DNA of 64,000 bases from Sphingobacteriales bacterium (GTDB lineage: Bacteria; Bacteroidota; Bacteroidia; Chitinophagales; UBA2359), in NCBI GenBank assembly GCA_016700115.1, contig CP064999.1, positions 4,707,501-4,771,500 of the forward strand, read 5' to 3'. The position numbers and the translations under genes were made by a program. The stretch's first letter is position 1. Each line of letters opens with the position of its first letter. The notes below the pieces were generated by a model that made no database searches, was not told where the DNA came from, and saw only the letters and a list, made by a program, of their open reading frames with translations. Shown here piece by piece: positions 1 to 8,043 of the stretch.

Positions 1-1
1 A

Positions 2-463
2 CTGTTTATAAGTTGTGAACCTGATGAAATAATTAACGAACCTGACCCAAAGCTTAATGTAGTTGGTTTGTGGAGCGCAGGTTCGGTAGATATAGCACCT
101 GTTTTAGCCGACTCAATATCATCAGTTGTCATAAGATTTCGAACTGACAGTACATTTACAATCACTCAGACAAACACTGATAATTTAATTGTATCGTATT
201 CCGGAACTTATAGTATTGATAAAGAAGGAAAAAGTAGCGATATATATCCAATAACTTTAAACAAGACTTCTCCGGCTACTGGACAATATATAGGCATTTT
301 CGAAATCAATGAGATCATTGAACCAGAAGAAATGACACTGGAAATTGTTCAGACAATTCCATATATTGGGCTAACTCAACCTTATCCTGAATTTGGTTTT
401 GGCAGTACAAATAACGGTGATTTGGGTACGACCAATATCAGCCGGTTTCAACGAATTGAATAA
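2..463 (+). CDS. Partial outer-membrane lipoprotein, lipocalin-like fold possible
   Basis: The reading frame is open from the window edge to a TAA at 461-463, so the 5' end is cut off. The first visible residues, LFISC followed by EPDE, look like the end of a lipoprotein signal peptide with its lipobox cysteine. The mature protein would therefore be about 148 residues. The body has alternating beta-type stretches beginning VVGLWSAG and continuing through FRTDSTFTIT and YSGTYSID, the pattern of small Bacteroidota lipocalin-like lipoproteins. I infer a periplasmic or surface-anchored protein of unknown function. It converges on the minus-strand Hsp70 operon and is not part of it. Starting the gene at the TTG at 68 would discard the lipobox and is unlikely. 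Confidence 0.7.
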   Translation: MFISCEPDEIINEPDPKLNVVGLWSAGSVDIAPVLADSISSVVIRFRTDSTFTITQTNTDNLIVSYSGTYSIDKEGKSSDIYPITLNKTSPATGQYIGIFEINEIIEPEEMTLEIVQTIPYIGLTQPYPEFGFGSTNNGDLGTTNISRFQRIE

Positions 464-699
464 GAGGCTGCCTATAAAACCCTTTGATTTTTTTATTAAA
501 CGGTTTATTCATCATCAGGTAATGGCAGAGGATAGCCTTTGTGCAGTTTTTTATATGGTTTTAGGTTAGCCACAGAATACACAAAATAGGATAAAGAAAA
601 TGAAAATAATACTGCCGGAAAGTCTTTTGAAAGAGCCTTATTTGACTCAGTCCGGCAAAAAGAAACATTTCGGAAAGCCCGTTTAGGTTTTACCTTCGT
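464..699. other. Intergenic gap between convergent genes
   Basis: The stretch is AT-rich and lies between the lipoprotein stop and the end of the DUF6804-like pseudogene. I see no convincing hairpin terminator, RNA gene or conserved reading frame in it. Confidence 0.4.
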
Positions 700-978
700 C
701 TATACGAAAATAGAAAGAATAAGCCTGCCACCCGCAACCACCTCTACAATGTTCCAAAAAAACCGACCGAGTGCAATTTTGAAAAACGGTTGAAAAGGTA
801 ATGCCAATACTCCATAGATAAACATTTCTGTTTGCCTGCATTGTTGATTGGCTTGGTATGCAAGAATTGCAAAGCCTACCAAACCTGCAAACTATACGAA
901 TTGAAAGTAGTCGTAAGGCATGTCTGTTAAACAAAGGAAGAACAATATCGCGAGAATTATTTTGATTGCTACCGCCAT
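700..978 (-). pseudogene. DUF6804-like small membrane protein with one in-frame stop
   Basis: Read from the ATG at 978, the frame gives a 92-codon hydrophobic protein beginning MAVAIKIILAILFF. It is interrupted by a single TAG within FV*FAGLVG, near codon 30. After the stop it continues in frame through AILAYQANQQ, YGVLALPFQPFFKIALGR and WNIVEVVAGG to a normal stop at 700. The order of segments (MPYDYYQF-type start, helix, then LF.P..KI.LGR..W) resembles the DUF6804 family of small membrane proteins as I recall it. The start overlaps the end of the upstream TerB-like pseudogene by 10 nt, so it is the last gene of the operon. It could still be functional if the TAG is a sequencing error. Two other minus-strand frames here are shadows. 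Confidence 0.6.
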
Positions 979-1502
979 TCTTTATCGAGGTTATCAAACG
1001 AACGGCTGTCTATACTGATAAAGTTAAACTGAGGTAGTTCTGCTATTTCAAAATATTGGCTTGTGATTTTATCGGGGAAAGATTCAGTGATAAAATCTTC
1101 TTCCAAAAACTGTTCAATGTCAGGAAAGTGTTCCAATATTTTTCATCGCTTACTTTCAAAGGCCGTCTGATGTTTTTGAAAAATTTGATTTCCGAATACT
1201 CCACCTTTTCGTCTGTGTTGATAGTCAGAATGGCGAAATCAATCAAGAGGTCAGTTCTTCTTATTCAGAAAGTTCCGTTTTATGCAGCAGGTCAAAATAT
1301 TGTTGAATAAACACTTTCCCGTCTTCATTAATTTCGGCGATAAGACGGTTGATTTCTTCCTCAAAATTCAGATTCAAAAGACAGTCGATTTTTCACACAA
1401 TGATTTGATTAGGGCTACTTCCCGCTTATCAATATTGCCGTCTGATGCCATACAGCAAAATGTCGTTTTCAACAAAAGTTTGTCAAAAGGTATTGTGTCC
1501 AT
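969..1502 (-). pseudogene. TerB-like (tellurite-resistance family) gene, broken by three frameshifts and a stop
   Basis: Translating the three minus-strand frames piecewise gives one coherent protein of about 178 codons. It starts at the ATG at 1502 (MDTIPFDKLLLK, then CCMASDGNIDKREVALIKSL) and shifts frame after CEKS. It continues as FEEEINRLIAEINEDGK to LLHKTELSE and meets an in-frame TAA, then shifts again into LIDFAILTINTDEKVEYSE. A third shift after KVSDEK leads to ILEHFPDIEQFLEED, then SQYFEIAELPQFNF and DNLDKEWR before TAG at 969. The acidic DGNIDKRE and ADEKVE-type motifs in an all-helical protein match TerB-family proteins. The three shifts cancel to a multiple of three. The ATG lies 4 nt beyond the upstream membrane gene's stop, so it was an operon member. 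No functional product is expected. Confidence 0.75.
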
Positions 1503-1506
1503 GTTT

Positions 1507-1875
1507 TTACTTTTTAATTAGTATGAAGATTAGCAAAGCATAGATGAACAGCGGCAGCACTACGCATATCCAAACAGAAGAGGCACTATAATTGCTGCCA
1601 AACCTGTCGAAATATTTTAAAAAATCAACAGACCTGTCAAATAACCAATCGGAAAATCCTTTGAAATCTTTACACCATATATAAAAGCCCAAACAAAATA
1701 TTACGAAAGCAATTTTAAAATAATGGAAATGAAAAATCTTATCCAATAGAAGCAGCCAAGTAAACGGGATAAAGAAGTAGTACAATAAAATATTTACCTC
1801 ATTATATGTAAATCCAGTCAGACGAGATATTCCAAATAACACTTCAACAACGATTCTGAAAACTAAGTTTATCAT
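1507..1875 (-). CDS. Small integral membrane protein of the Hsp70 operon
   Basis: This 122-residue protein has about four hydrophobic segments: roughly residues 4-20, 27-48, 52-68 and 98-120. A charged, aromatic loop (DFKGFSDWLFDRSVDF) separates the third and fourth. The C-terminus is short and lysine-ending (LIKK). I do not recognise a family. It lies 16 nt after the kinase-AAA gene and 4 nt before the TerB-like pseudogene, so it is almost certainly cotranscribed with them. It is the most distal gene of the operon that is still intact. A role as inner-membrane partner of the kinase/AAA module is inference from position only. Confidence 0.75.
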   Translation of the reverse strand: MINLVFRIVVEVLFGISRLTGFTYNEVNILLYYFFIPFTWLLLLDKIFHFHYFKIAFVIFCLGFYIWCKDFKGFSDWLFDRSVDFLKYFDRFGSNYSASSVWICVVLPLFIYALLIFILIKK

Positions 1876-1891
1876 TTTGTATTTTTAAAGT

Positions 1892-3691
1892 TTAAAACCC
1901 AATTGGTGGTCTTCCCTTTTTTGTGTCTGTGTTATCTCCCTCCATCTTTGCTTTGATGGCTTCATATTTTTTCAGTTCCTGCAACGAAACAGAGGGTTTT
2001 GTGTTTTTGATGACCTCTTCCAACATCTTCATTGAAATTCTTGCTTTGGTTTGAAAAGCCAATCTTGCCGTTTCGTTTACCAACAGTTCAATGTCTGCCG
2101 AAACATAGTGTTCCGTGAGAGTTGAAAGTTGGTCATAATCCAAACCGAAATCCAAAGGACGTTTTTTTAGATACATCTCAAACAATAATTTTCTTGCCTC
2201 AAAGTCGGGCGGGGGTATGTAGAATTTCTTTTCCAATCTTCCCGCTCTTAGCATAGCAGGGTCTATCATGTCGGGATAGTTTGTTGCTCCTATGACAAAA
2301 ATACCCTTTTCTCCCGTTCTGTCCATTTGTGCCAGCATTTCGTTAACCGCACTAATTGCCATTTCATGAACAATGCTGTCCCGTTTGGGCAATAATTCGT
2401 TTATCTCATCTATGAAAATAATTGTTGGCGCATTCTTTTCGGCATCTTCAAACATTTTTGCTATGTTTTCCTGTGTGGCATTAACATAACGGCTTTTCAA
2501 CGTTGAAGGTGTAGCCAACATAAAATTAAACCCTACTTCTTCGGCAAAATGTTTTGCAAAAAAAGTCTTTCCGCAACCGGGCGGGCCATACAGCAACATT
2601 CCGTTTGGAATGGTAATCCCGTATTTCGCGTATTCTTCGGGATTATTCAAAGCATCAATAATGTCTGATTGTAATTGTTCTTTGAGTTCTTTCATTCCTG
2701 CAATGGCATCAAAACCTTTGCCTTTTGCCTTTTTACTTTGGATTTTCTTTTCCTGAGAACCGCCCGCTATTACCTTTCGCACTTTGTCTATATCCTCAAC
2801 CTCTATTTCTCCGTTCAATGCGCGCATAAATTCACCGGCATTTTGAAAACGGTCTTCCAAATCCCGGCTTAATGCTTTTTTCAAAATCAGATTTACCGTT
2901 TTGTCATATTCGACAAAAGCAGATGAAACCTTTGGAAACGACAGCGGTTTGTTTCTTTCCTGCAAAACAATTTCTTCCGCCTTTGCTCTGTCTGATTGGA
3001 ATTTTGAAACTTCCTTAAACCAGGGCGGTAAGCCAAATAGCAAGTGATACATGACCGCACCAACCGAATAAATATCGCTTTGCGGCGAATACGCATTATT
3101 GAAACATTCGGAAGCTACATAATTCAGATTTAGCCCCTCTTTATTGTATGTTTTGGTTGATTGATGGAAAGACCTCGCATATCCAAAGTCAATGATTTTG
3201 GCTTTCGGAATATCGCCCGACAAATCCAACATGATGTTTTGAGGGGTAATCTCGTTATGAATAACAGGTTCGGGCAGGTGATGTAAATAGTGCAGACCTC
3301 CTAAAACTTCATTTATAATTTGCTTAACGTCATAGTATATTGAGAAAGGTTCCCGACTTATTCTTTCAGACAAGGTTTCTCCCGCTATGAAATTCAACAC
3401 CAAATATCCGAATTTCTTATTTTCGTAAATCAGTTCGCCATCGTCTTTGTAGGCTACAATATTGTCATGTTTTATTTTTTTTAAAAATTCTATTTCAAGC
3501 AGGTTGTTATCATCATCAAAAGCCGAACGATGCAACTTGGCATAATTAAAAAGTTTCAGAAAATACAATTTTCCGTCATTGCCTCTCACCCGGTAGGCTT
3601 CGGCATTGCTTCCCTGTTTGATGAAAAACATGATGCTATATTTTTCTTCAATGGAAAATCCTTTGGGTATTATGCCTTTGTAGTTGTCCAA
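1892..3691 (-). CDS. Ser/Thr protein kinase fused to an AAA+ ATPase
   Basis: A eukaryotic-type kinase domain (about residues 20-290) is followed by a basic linker (about 310-325) and a classical AAA domain (about 328-560). Kinase landmarks are the ATP lysine K46 in YFLKLF, a helix-C glutamate in LEIEFL, DFG at 168-170 and SDIYSVGAVMYHLLFG near 205-220. The catalytic loop reads HNEITPQN (145-152) where HRDLKPEN is usual, so the catalytic Asp is Glu. AAA landmarks are Walker A GPPGCGKT (369-376), Walker B IIFIDE (424-429), sensor-1 in GATNYP and arginines in MLRAGRLE (482, 485). This class of AAA remodels or unfolds protein complexes. The gene starts 2 nt after the KilA-N gene stop, so translation is probably coupled. 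I infer a signalling-plus-remodelling component of the Hsp70/TerB operon; the substrate is unknown. Confidence 0.9.
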   Translation of the reverse strand: MDNYKGIIPKGFSIEEKYSIMFFIKQGSNAEAYRVRGNDGKLYFLKLFNYAKLHRSAFDDDNNLLEIEFLKKIKHDNIVAYKDDGELIYENKKFGYLVLNFIAGETLSERISREPFSIYYDVKQIINEVLGGLHYLHHLPEPVIHNEITPQNIMLDLSGDIPKAKIIDFGYARSFHQSTKTYNKEGLNLNYVASECFNNAYSPQSDIYSVGAVMYHLLFGLPPWFKEVSKFQSDRAKAEEIVLQERNKPLSFPKVSSAFVEYDKTVNLILKKALSRDLEDRFQNAGEFMRALNGEIEVEDIDKVRKVIAGGSQEKKIQSKKAKGKGFDAIAGMKELKEQLQSDIIDALNNPEEYAKYGITIPNGMLLYGPPGCGKTFFAKHFAEEVGFNFMLATPSTLKSRYVNATQENIAKMFEDAEKNAPTIIFIDEINELLPKRDSIVHEMAISAVNEMLAQMDRTGEKGIFVIGATNYPDMIDPAMLRAGRLEKKFYIPPPDFEARKLLFEMYLKKRPLDFGLDYDQLSTLTEHYVSADIELLVNETARLAFQTKARISMKMLEEVIKNTKPSVSLQELKKYEAIKAKMEGDNTDTKKGRPPIGF

Positions 3692-3693
3692 CT

Positions 3694-4518
3694 TTATTTC
3701 AGTTTTTTAATACTTTTATTTTTCAATAGTGATTTCATTTGTGTAATAGCGACTTTGTTTAACTCTAACAGGCGTTCGCTTTGAGAAATGCCTTTATTTA
3801 TAAGCGATGCATTGATACTTTCCATATTACTTAGCACAACCAACTGTTCTAAACTCGCAAAATCCCGTATGTTTCCCGACTTGTCAGGGTTTTGTTCTCT
3901 CCAATCTTTTGCCGTCATACCGAAAAGTGCCACATTGAGCAAATCGGCTTCATTGGCATATACAAAACTTGCCTGTTGTTTTGTTATCTCCATCGGAATA
4001 AGGTTCTCTTTGATGGCATCGGTATGGATACGGTAATTTATTTTAGACAGGGTTCTTTGTAAGTTCCATTCTAATTGATTTCGGCTACTTTCGTCGTTTT
4101 TAAGACGTTGAAACTCTTTTATTAAGTACAGTTTAAATCCTGCCGACACCCACGAAGCAAATTCAAAAGCTATATCTTTATGGGCAAAAGTACCTCCATT
4201 CTTACCCTGTCTGGATACAACACCTTTGGCATTGGTTGCTTCAATCCATTTTGAAGGAGAAAGCGTAAACGAGTTACTTCCTGCCTCGTATAAAAAGGAG
4301 TCGAATTCGACCCCTTTAAAATTCGGGTTGTTGAGTTGTTCCCACAAACCAAGAAACTCAATAGTAGTACGGGTACGCATCCAGTTTTTTACGACATCTT
4401 TAGGCTCCGCAGGGTTTTTATATCTCGCAATATCAGTCAATGAAATATAATCTTGCTCATTGTCCTCATACACAACAATGTCTATTTGTTGTACTGTTAT
4501 TTTCTTGTTTTTAGTCAT
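3694..4518 (-). CDS. KilA-N domain protein
   Basis: The N-terminal half of this 274-residue protein matches the KilA-N fold. It shows YISLTDIARYKN near residue 25, a VVKNWMRTRTTIEFLGLWE segment, then SKWIEATNAKG and the hallmark GKNGGTFAHKDIAFEFASW. The C-terminal part is a helical extension containing NEADLLNVALFGMTAKDWRE and ISQSERLLELNKVA. KilA-N domains are DNA-binding modules common in phages, large DNA viruses and bacterial accessory islands. The gene is packed between the lipoprotein (57 nt upstream) and the kinase-AAA (2 nt downstream). It is therefore either the operon's own regulator or DNA sensor, or a passenger. The sequence alone does not decide this. Confidence 0.85.
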   Translation of the reverse strand: MTKNKKITVQQIDIVVYEDNEQDYISLTDIARYKNPAEPKDVVKNWMRTRTTIEFLGLWEQLNNPNFKGVEFDSFLYEAGSNSFTLSPSKWIEATNAKGVVSRQGKNGGTFAHKDIAFEFASWVSAGFKLYLIKEFQRLKNDESSRNQLEWNLQRTLSKINYRIHTDAIKENLIPMEITKQQASFVYANEADLLNVALFGMTAKDWREQNPDKSGNIRDFASLEQLVVLSNMESINASLINKGISQSERLLELNKVAITQMKSLLKNKSIKKLK

Positions 4519-4575
4519 GCTTTAATTTATGGTAAGCTAGAAAATACTTTGGGGAAAATGGCATACTGTTTCGAT

Positions 4576-5319
4576 TTATAAAGCTTCTTCCGAATTACTT
4601 GGCCTTGTACTAAAATTTCCATTTTGTTGTAGAATCAATTCATACTGAAGAATATCATTAGATAAACTTTGCGGGCTGTCTTTCCCAAAATGTTCATCGG
4701 TTATAAAGCCCCCTTTTAAAGTTCCGCAAGCTGCCTGTTTCATGAACTTTTCCGGGTTCCAACCTTTCCCATAATAGAAAAAGGGTTGATAAGTTCCGTT
4801 ATGCAGTTCAAATGTGTAGGAACTGCTGCTTTTTATATAAGCATGTCTTACAACTTCTTCGTCTTTCTTTATTGTAACCAATACATCGGAGTTAGAAGGT
4901 GTTTTCACACTAATTTCCGAGCAACCCCAATTGGAACAAGAATTATTTCTGCCATAACAATAAGAATAGGGGGTAGAACCCGTGCTTAACGAGTTATTGA
5001 TGTACTTGTCATAAATTGCTTTTTCTTGACGTTCACGTTCAAGTTCAGCTTCTCTTTCTACCCGCTCGGCTTCTTCTTCTTTTTCCCGTTCAATACGCTC
5101 TTGCTCCAATCTTAAGGCGGTTGCTTTTTCTTGTTTCTCCCATTCAATACGCTCCCGTTCCAATTTTAAAGCGGCTGCTTTTTCTTCTTCCGCTTTCTGT
5201 TGTTCCAACTCGATTCGCTGCTTTTCTTCCCGGGCTAAACGTTCGTTTTTTGCCAATTCGGTTTCGCAGGATAACAAACCCAAACTCAGGAAAAGGGTTG
5301 TCGCAATTATTGACTTCAT
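4576..5319 (-). CDS. Lipoprotein with long charged coiled coil and a conserved C-terminal domain
   Basis: The product has 247 residues. The signal peptide MKSIIATTLFLSLGLLSC ends in a lipobox cysteine at residue 18. Residues about 20-102 are a highly charged Glu/Arg/Lys/Gln coiled coil with repeated ALKLERERIE and ALRLEQERIE units. The C-terminal 140 residues form a Cys-containing globular domain with YSYCYGRNNSC, SEISVKTPSNSDVLVTIKK, TFELHNGTYQPFFYYGKGW and a closing ILQQNGNFSTRPS. I do not know a named family for it. It would be anchored to a membrane facing the periplasm or surface, with the coil reaching outward. A 145-nt gap separates it from the Hsp70 gene, leaving room for an internal promoter, although I see no clear TAnnTTTG box. 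A structural role next to the membrane-anchored GrpE-like protein is inference. Confidence 0.8.
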   Translation of the reverse strand: MKSIIATTLFLSLGLLSCETELAKNERLAREEKQRIELEQQKAEEEKAAALKLERERIEWEKQEKATALRLEQERIEREKEEEAERVEREAELERERQEKAIYDKYINNSLSTGSTPYSYCYGRNNSCSNWGCSEISVKTPSNSDVLVTIKKDEEVVRHAYIKSSSSYTFELHNGTYQPFFYYGKGWNPEKFMKQAACGTLKGGFITDEHFGKDSPQSLSNDILQYELILQQNGNFSTRPSNSEEAL

Positions 5320-5464
5320 GTGTATTTATTTAAAGATTAACCCAAAGTATGTTTTGGTTTCTCATTGTCAACCTCAGATTTATAATATTCGTCTGAGGTG
5401 GCTGTAATCCTATTTAATCTATCTTCTAAAATCTTTGAAGGTTTAGATTTAAATAGAATTGATT

Positions 5465-8020
5465 TTAAGAAACACATACACATTGTGATATTTTCCTGCC
5501 GCAACTTGTACAAGCTTGGTCAGGTAAATTATTTTCGCACTCAATACAAATCGGCAATAACCTTTCTTTAGTCGGATTCTCTGCAATAATTAGCAATCCT
5601 TGATTTAGCAATTGCCTAACTCTTGTAGGGTTTTTCCATTTAATAAAATCGAAATGTTCGTTCCATCTTCTTATTCTTCCTATTAATTGGTAAATTAACG
5701 TTATTATAACAAACAAGGTTTCAATTTCTTCAAGGACTTCGCGACCTAAATCATGGTCTTTTGAACGAATCGCTTCGTCCGTTTTAGTCCTTAGTTTTTC
5801 TAATGCCTCATTTGTTTTATCGTTTCCTAAATCATCATTCGCCTTTTCAAGCCTGCCAAACTCCTCGCGAATTTCTTTTTCTATTCTATCCCAACCGGTT
5901 CCTTTGTCTAATTCATCAACTTTTATAAGGATCTCCCTCATTTTATCAAATACTTCCTTTCGTCTGTCTTCATCGCTTTTCCCCTTTTCAAAATAATCTT
6001 GTAATTCAGCAAGCGATTTTTTCAATTCATTTAGTTTTGAGTCATCGGATAAAACCTTCGCCTTTTCAATTTCGCGTATTATCCTGAATCCATCTCTAAA
6101 CTCCGATTCTATTTTATATATGGCAGGAATGGAAACCCTATGTTCTTTGACAACCTTAAATTCGTGTTGATAGTCCAATATATGAAAATATGCCTTACCT
6201 GAAATGCTTTCATTTCTGTCCAATTGAATGGTTAAATCAAATGTGCTTCCTTCCGGTAGTAATGCAGGTAAATCTTCACCTGTAATTTCTAAGTCGAAGA
6301 CGTGTTCATTGTAGATAGCTCTTGACCCTTTTGCATTGTAATTTCCTTGATAAATTGGTATTCTTAAAAAATCCTGTTTCATTCCGGTTCTAATTTGGCT
6401 TGAAGTTGTTCTTCCGTTTGAAACGCCTATAAGCCCTTTTGATGTTAACTCTCTATCTTTTTCTAAACCTTTCAATGGCTCAAACTCCATTCTGTCCGTC
6501 TTTTTATTTTTAATTTCAATACCATAATGAAATGGCAATATAGTAACGTCAACAGGTCCGATAGATCCTTCAATTACACATCTTATAGTAAATTCAGAAG
6601 GTGAACATTCAATATAATCCCCTTTGCTGTCTGTTGTTTTAACCACAAAGTGGTTTTTCCCTTCTTTTAATACTAATTCAAACAATTGAGCTTTACTATC
6701 TAATTGGATTTTACTCATACTCCAACCCCCGTCATTTCTGTGAATTTCCGCAAATATTTTCACCCCTTTTAAAGAATCAATATTTTTTAGTTTGATATTA
6801 ATTAAAGTATCTGTTTCAACGGTAATAGCATCGTAGTTGATTTCTAATTCTACACAATTGGTTGGTGGTGGGTCTTCTATTCCTCTGCCTATTGTAGAAG
6901 CATAAAGAGCAGCGCCTTTTGCCACAACAGTCATCGGGTCAACCGAAAAATCAATGTGTTCTGTTACCTGTTCTTTCAACATTTCTCTTAATAGTGGGGT
7001 TAGAGTTGGGCCTCCAACTAAAATCAAAGTGTTGATTTGACTTCCCTTTAAATGGTTTCGCTTCAATAACTCTTTTGTTATGTCAATAGCTCTCTGAAAA
7101 TAAGGTCTTTGAACTTTATCTAACTCATCTCTTGTTACCGTTAAGTCAAACTCAAAAGGATTGCCGGCATCATCTTTGCCAAAGTTCTCACCTAAGTTAG
7201 AAAGCAAGTCAACAGATGATTTTGTTGACAAATCAATTTTCGCTTGTTCTGCTTTATCCTTAAATTGATTTCTGAATTTATTTAGCTTACTGTCATCTTC
7301 AAAGACACCCTCTAAGATGTAACTTTCTCTGAAATATGGTAATAGTATTTCGTCTATTATTGCAAAGTCTATATTCTTCCCGCCTAAGTAATTATCACCC
7401 TCCGTACTGATAACTCTAAAAATGCCTTCTTCAATTTTAAGTAATGCAGCATCAAATGTTCCGCCTCCAAAGTCAAACACAATCCAATAACCGTCCTTCA
7501 TTTTGGTTTTAATGCCATACGCATAAGCGGCGGCAGCAGGTTCTGATAATAACACAACTTGTTCAAAACCGGCTAATTTGGCAGCTTTATTAGTCGCCTC
7601 TTTTTGATTTGCTCCAAACATAGCAGGTACAGTAACAACAACAGCATTTACAACTTCGTCTGTGATTGGTTGTTTGAGTTTTTTTAATACTTCTGCGGAA
7701 AGTTCCTCTGATATTAAGTCTTTGCCTAAGTGAGATGATTTGTAAACCTTATCGGTTCCCATTGTCCTTTTAAACTCAATAAAAACATTTGAAGTATAGT
7801 GAGGATTTTGAAACTCTAATCTCTTGTCAGCTCCAAGTTGTGTGAGAGCCTTATCACCAACTTCTATTGCACACTTTTTTGTGATTAAAACACAAGAAGG
7901 TACTGTATCTTTTTGAAGGTCCATAGATTTTTTAATAACCGGTTCTCCCATTTCCATTCTTGCTATTGCAGAATTGGTCGTACCTAAGTCTATGCCGTAG
8001 TCAACTTTTATTCTTGCCAT
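5465..8020 (-). CDS. Divergent Hsp70 with inserted beta domain and C-terminal Cys cluster
   Basis: The nucleotide-binding domain (about residues 5-380) is complete. It has the phosphate-1 loop IDLGTTNSAIA (10-20), the connect region LLSEPAAAAYAYG, the phosphate-2 loop FDFGGGTFDAAL (182-193) and the adenosine motif LVGGPTLTPLLREML. After DPMTVVAKGAALYA the protein departs from DnaK. Residues about 388-480 look like an extra Ig-like beta domain. A substrate-binding-like beta domain (DVTILPFHYGIEI, FLRIPIYQG, FDLTIQLDRNESISGKAYF) follows at about 485-630, then a long helical region. The C-terminus carries CIEC, CTSCG and CVC cysteines (825, 828, 837, 840, 847, 849), probably a zinc ribbon. At 851 residues it is over 200 longer than DnaK. 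Position next to J-like and GrpE-like genes suggests a dedicated chaperone. Hsp70 membership is certain; substrate and partners are inferred. Confidence 0.92.
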   Translation of the reverse strand: MARIKVDYGIDLGTTNSAIARMEMGEPVIKKSMDLQKDTVPSCVLITKKCAIEVGDKALTQLGADKRLEFQNPHYTSNVFIEFKRTMGTDKVYKSSHLGKDLISEELSAEVLKKLKQPITDEVVNAVVVTVPAMFGANQKEATNKAAKLAGFEQVVLLSEPAAAAYAYGIKTKMKDGYWIVFDFGGGTFDAALLKIEEGIFRVISTEGDNYLGGKNIDFAIIDEILLPYFRESYILEGVFEDDSKLNKFRNQFKDKAEQAKIDLSTKSSVDLLSNLGENFGKDDAGNPFEFDLTVTRDELDKVQRPYFQRAIDITKELLKRNHLKGSQINTLILVGGPTLTPLLREMLKEQVTEHIDFSVDPMTVVAKGAALYASTIGRGIEDPPPTNCVELEINYDAITVETDTLINIKLKNIDSLKGVKIFAEIHRNDGGWSMSKIQLDSKAQLFELVLKEGKNHFVVKTTDSKGDYIECSPSEFTIRCVIEGSIGPVDVTILPFHYGIEIKNKKTDRMEFEPLKGLEKDRELTSKGLIGVSNGRTTSSQIRTGMKQDFLRIPIYQGNYNAKGSRAIYNEHVFDLEITGEDLPALLPEGSTFDLTIQLDRNESISGKAYFHILDYQHEFKVVKEHRVSIPAIYKIESEFRDGFRIIREIEKAKVLSDDSKLNELKKSLAELQDYFEKGKSDEDRRKEVFDKMREILIKVDELDKGTGWDRIEKEIREEFGRLEKANDDLGNDKTNEALEKLRTKTDEAIRSKDHDLGREVLEEIETLFVIITLIYQLIGRIRRWNEHFDFIKWKNPTRVRQLLNQGLLIIAENPTKERLLPICIECENNLPDQACTSCGRKISQCVCVS

Positions 8021-8043
8021 TTTTTTAAAAATTTGATGTTTAG

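Noticed and set aside
700..978. Readthrough of the TAG as amber-decoded pyrrolysine
   Set aside because: There is no evidence for Pyl machinery, and the neighbouring gene is clearly a pseudogene, so simple decay is more likely.
1056..1521. Plus-strand frames over the TerB pseudogene
   Set aside because: They are antisense to the reconstructed TerB-like reading frame, which is far more protein-like.
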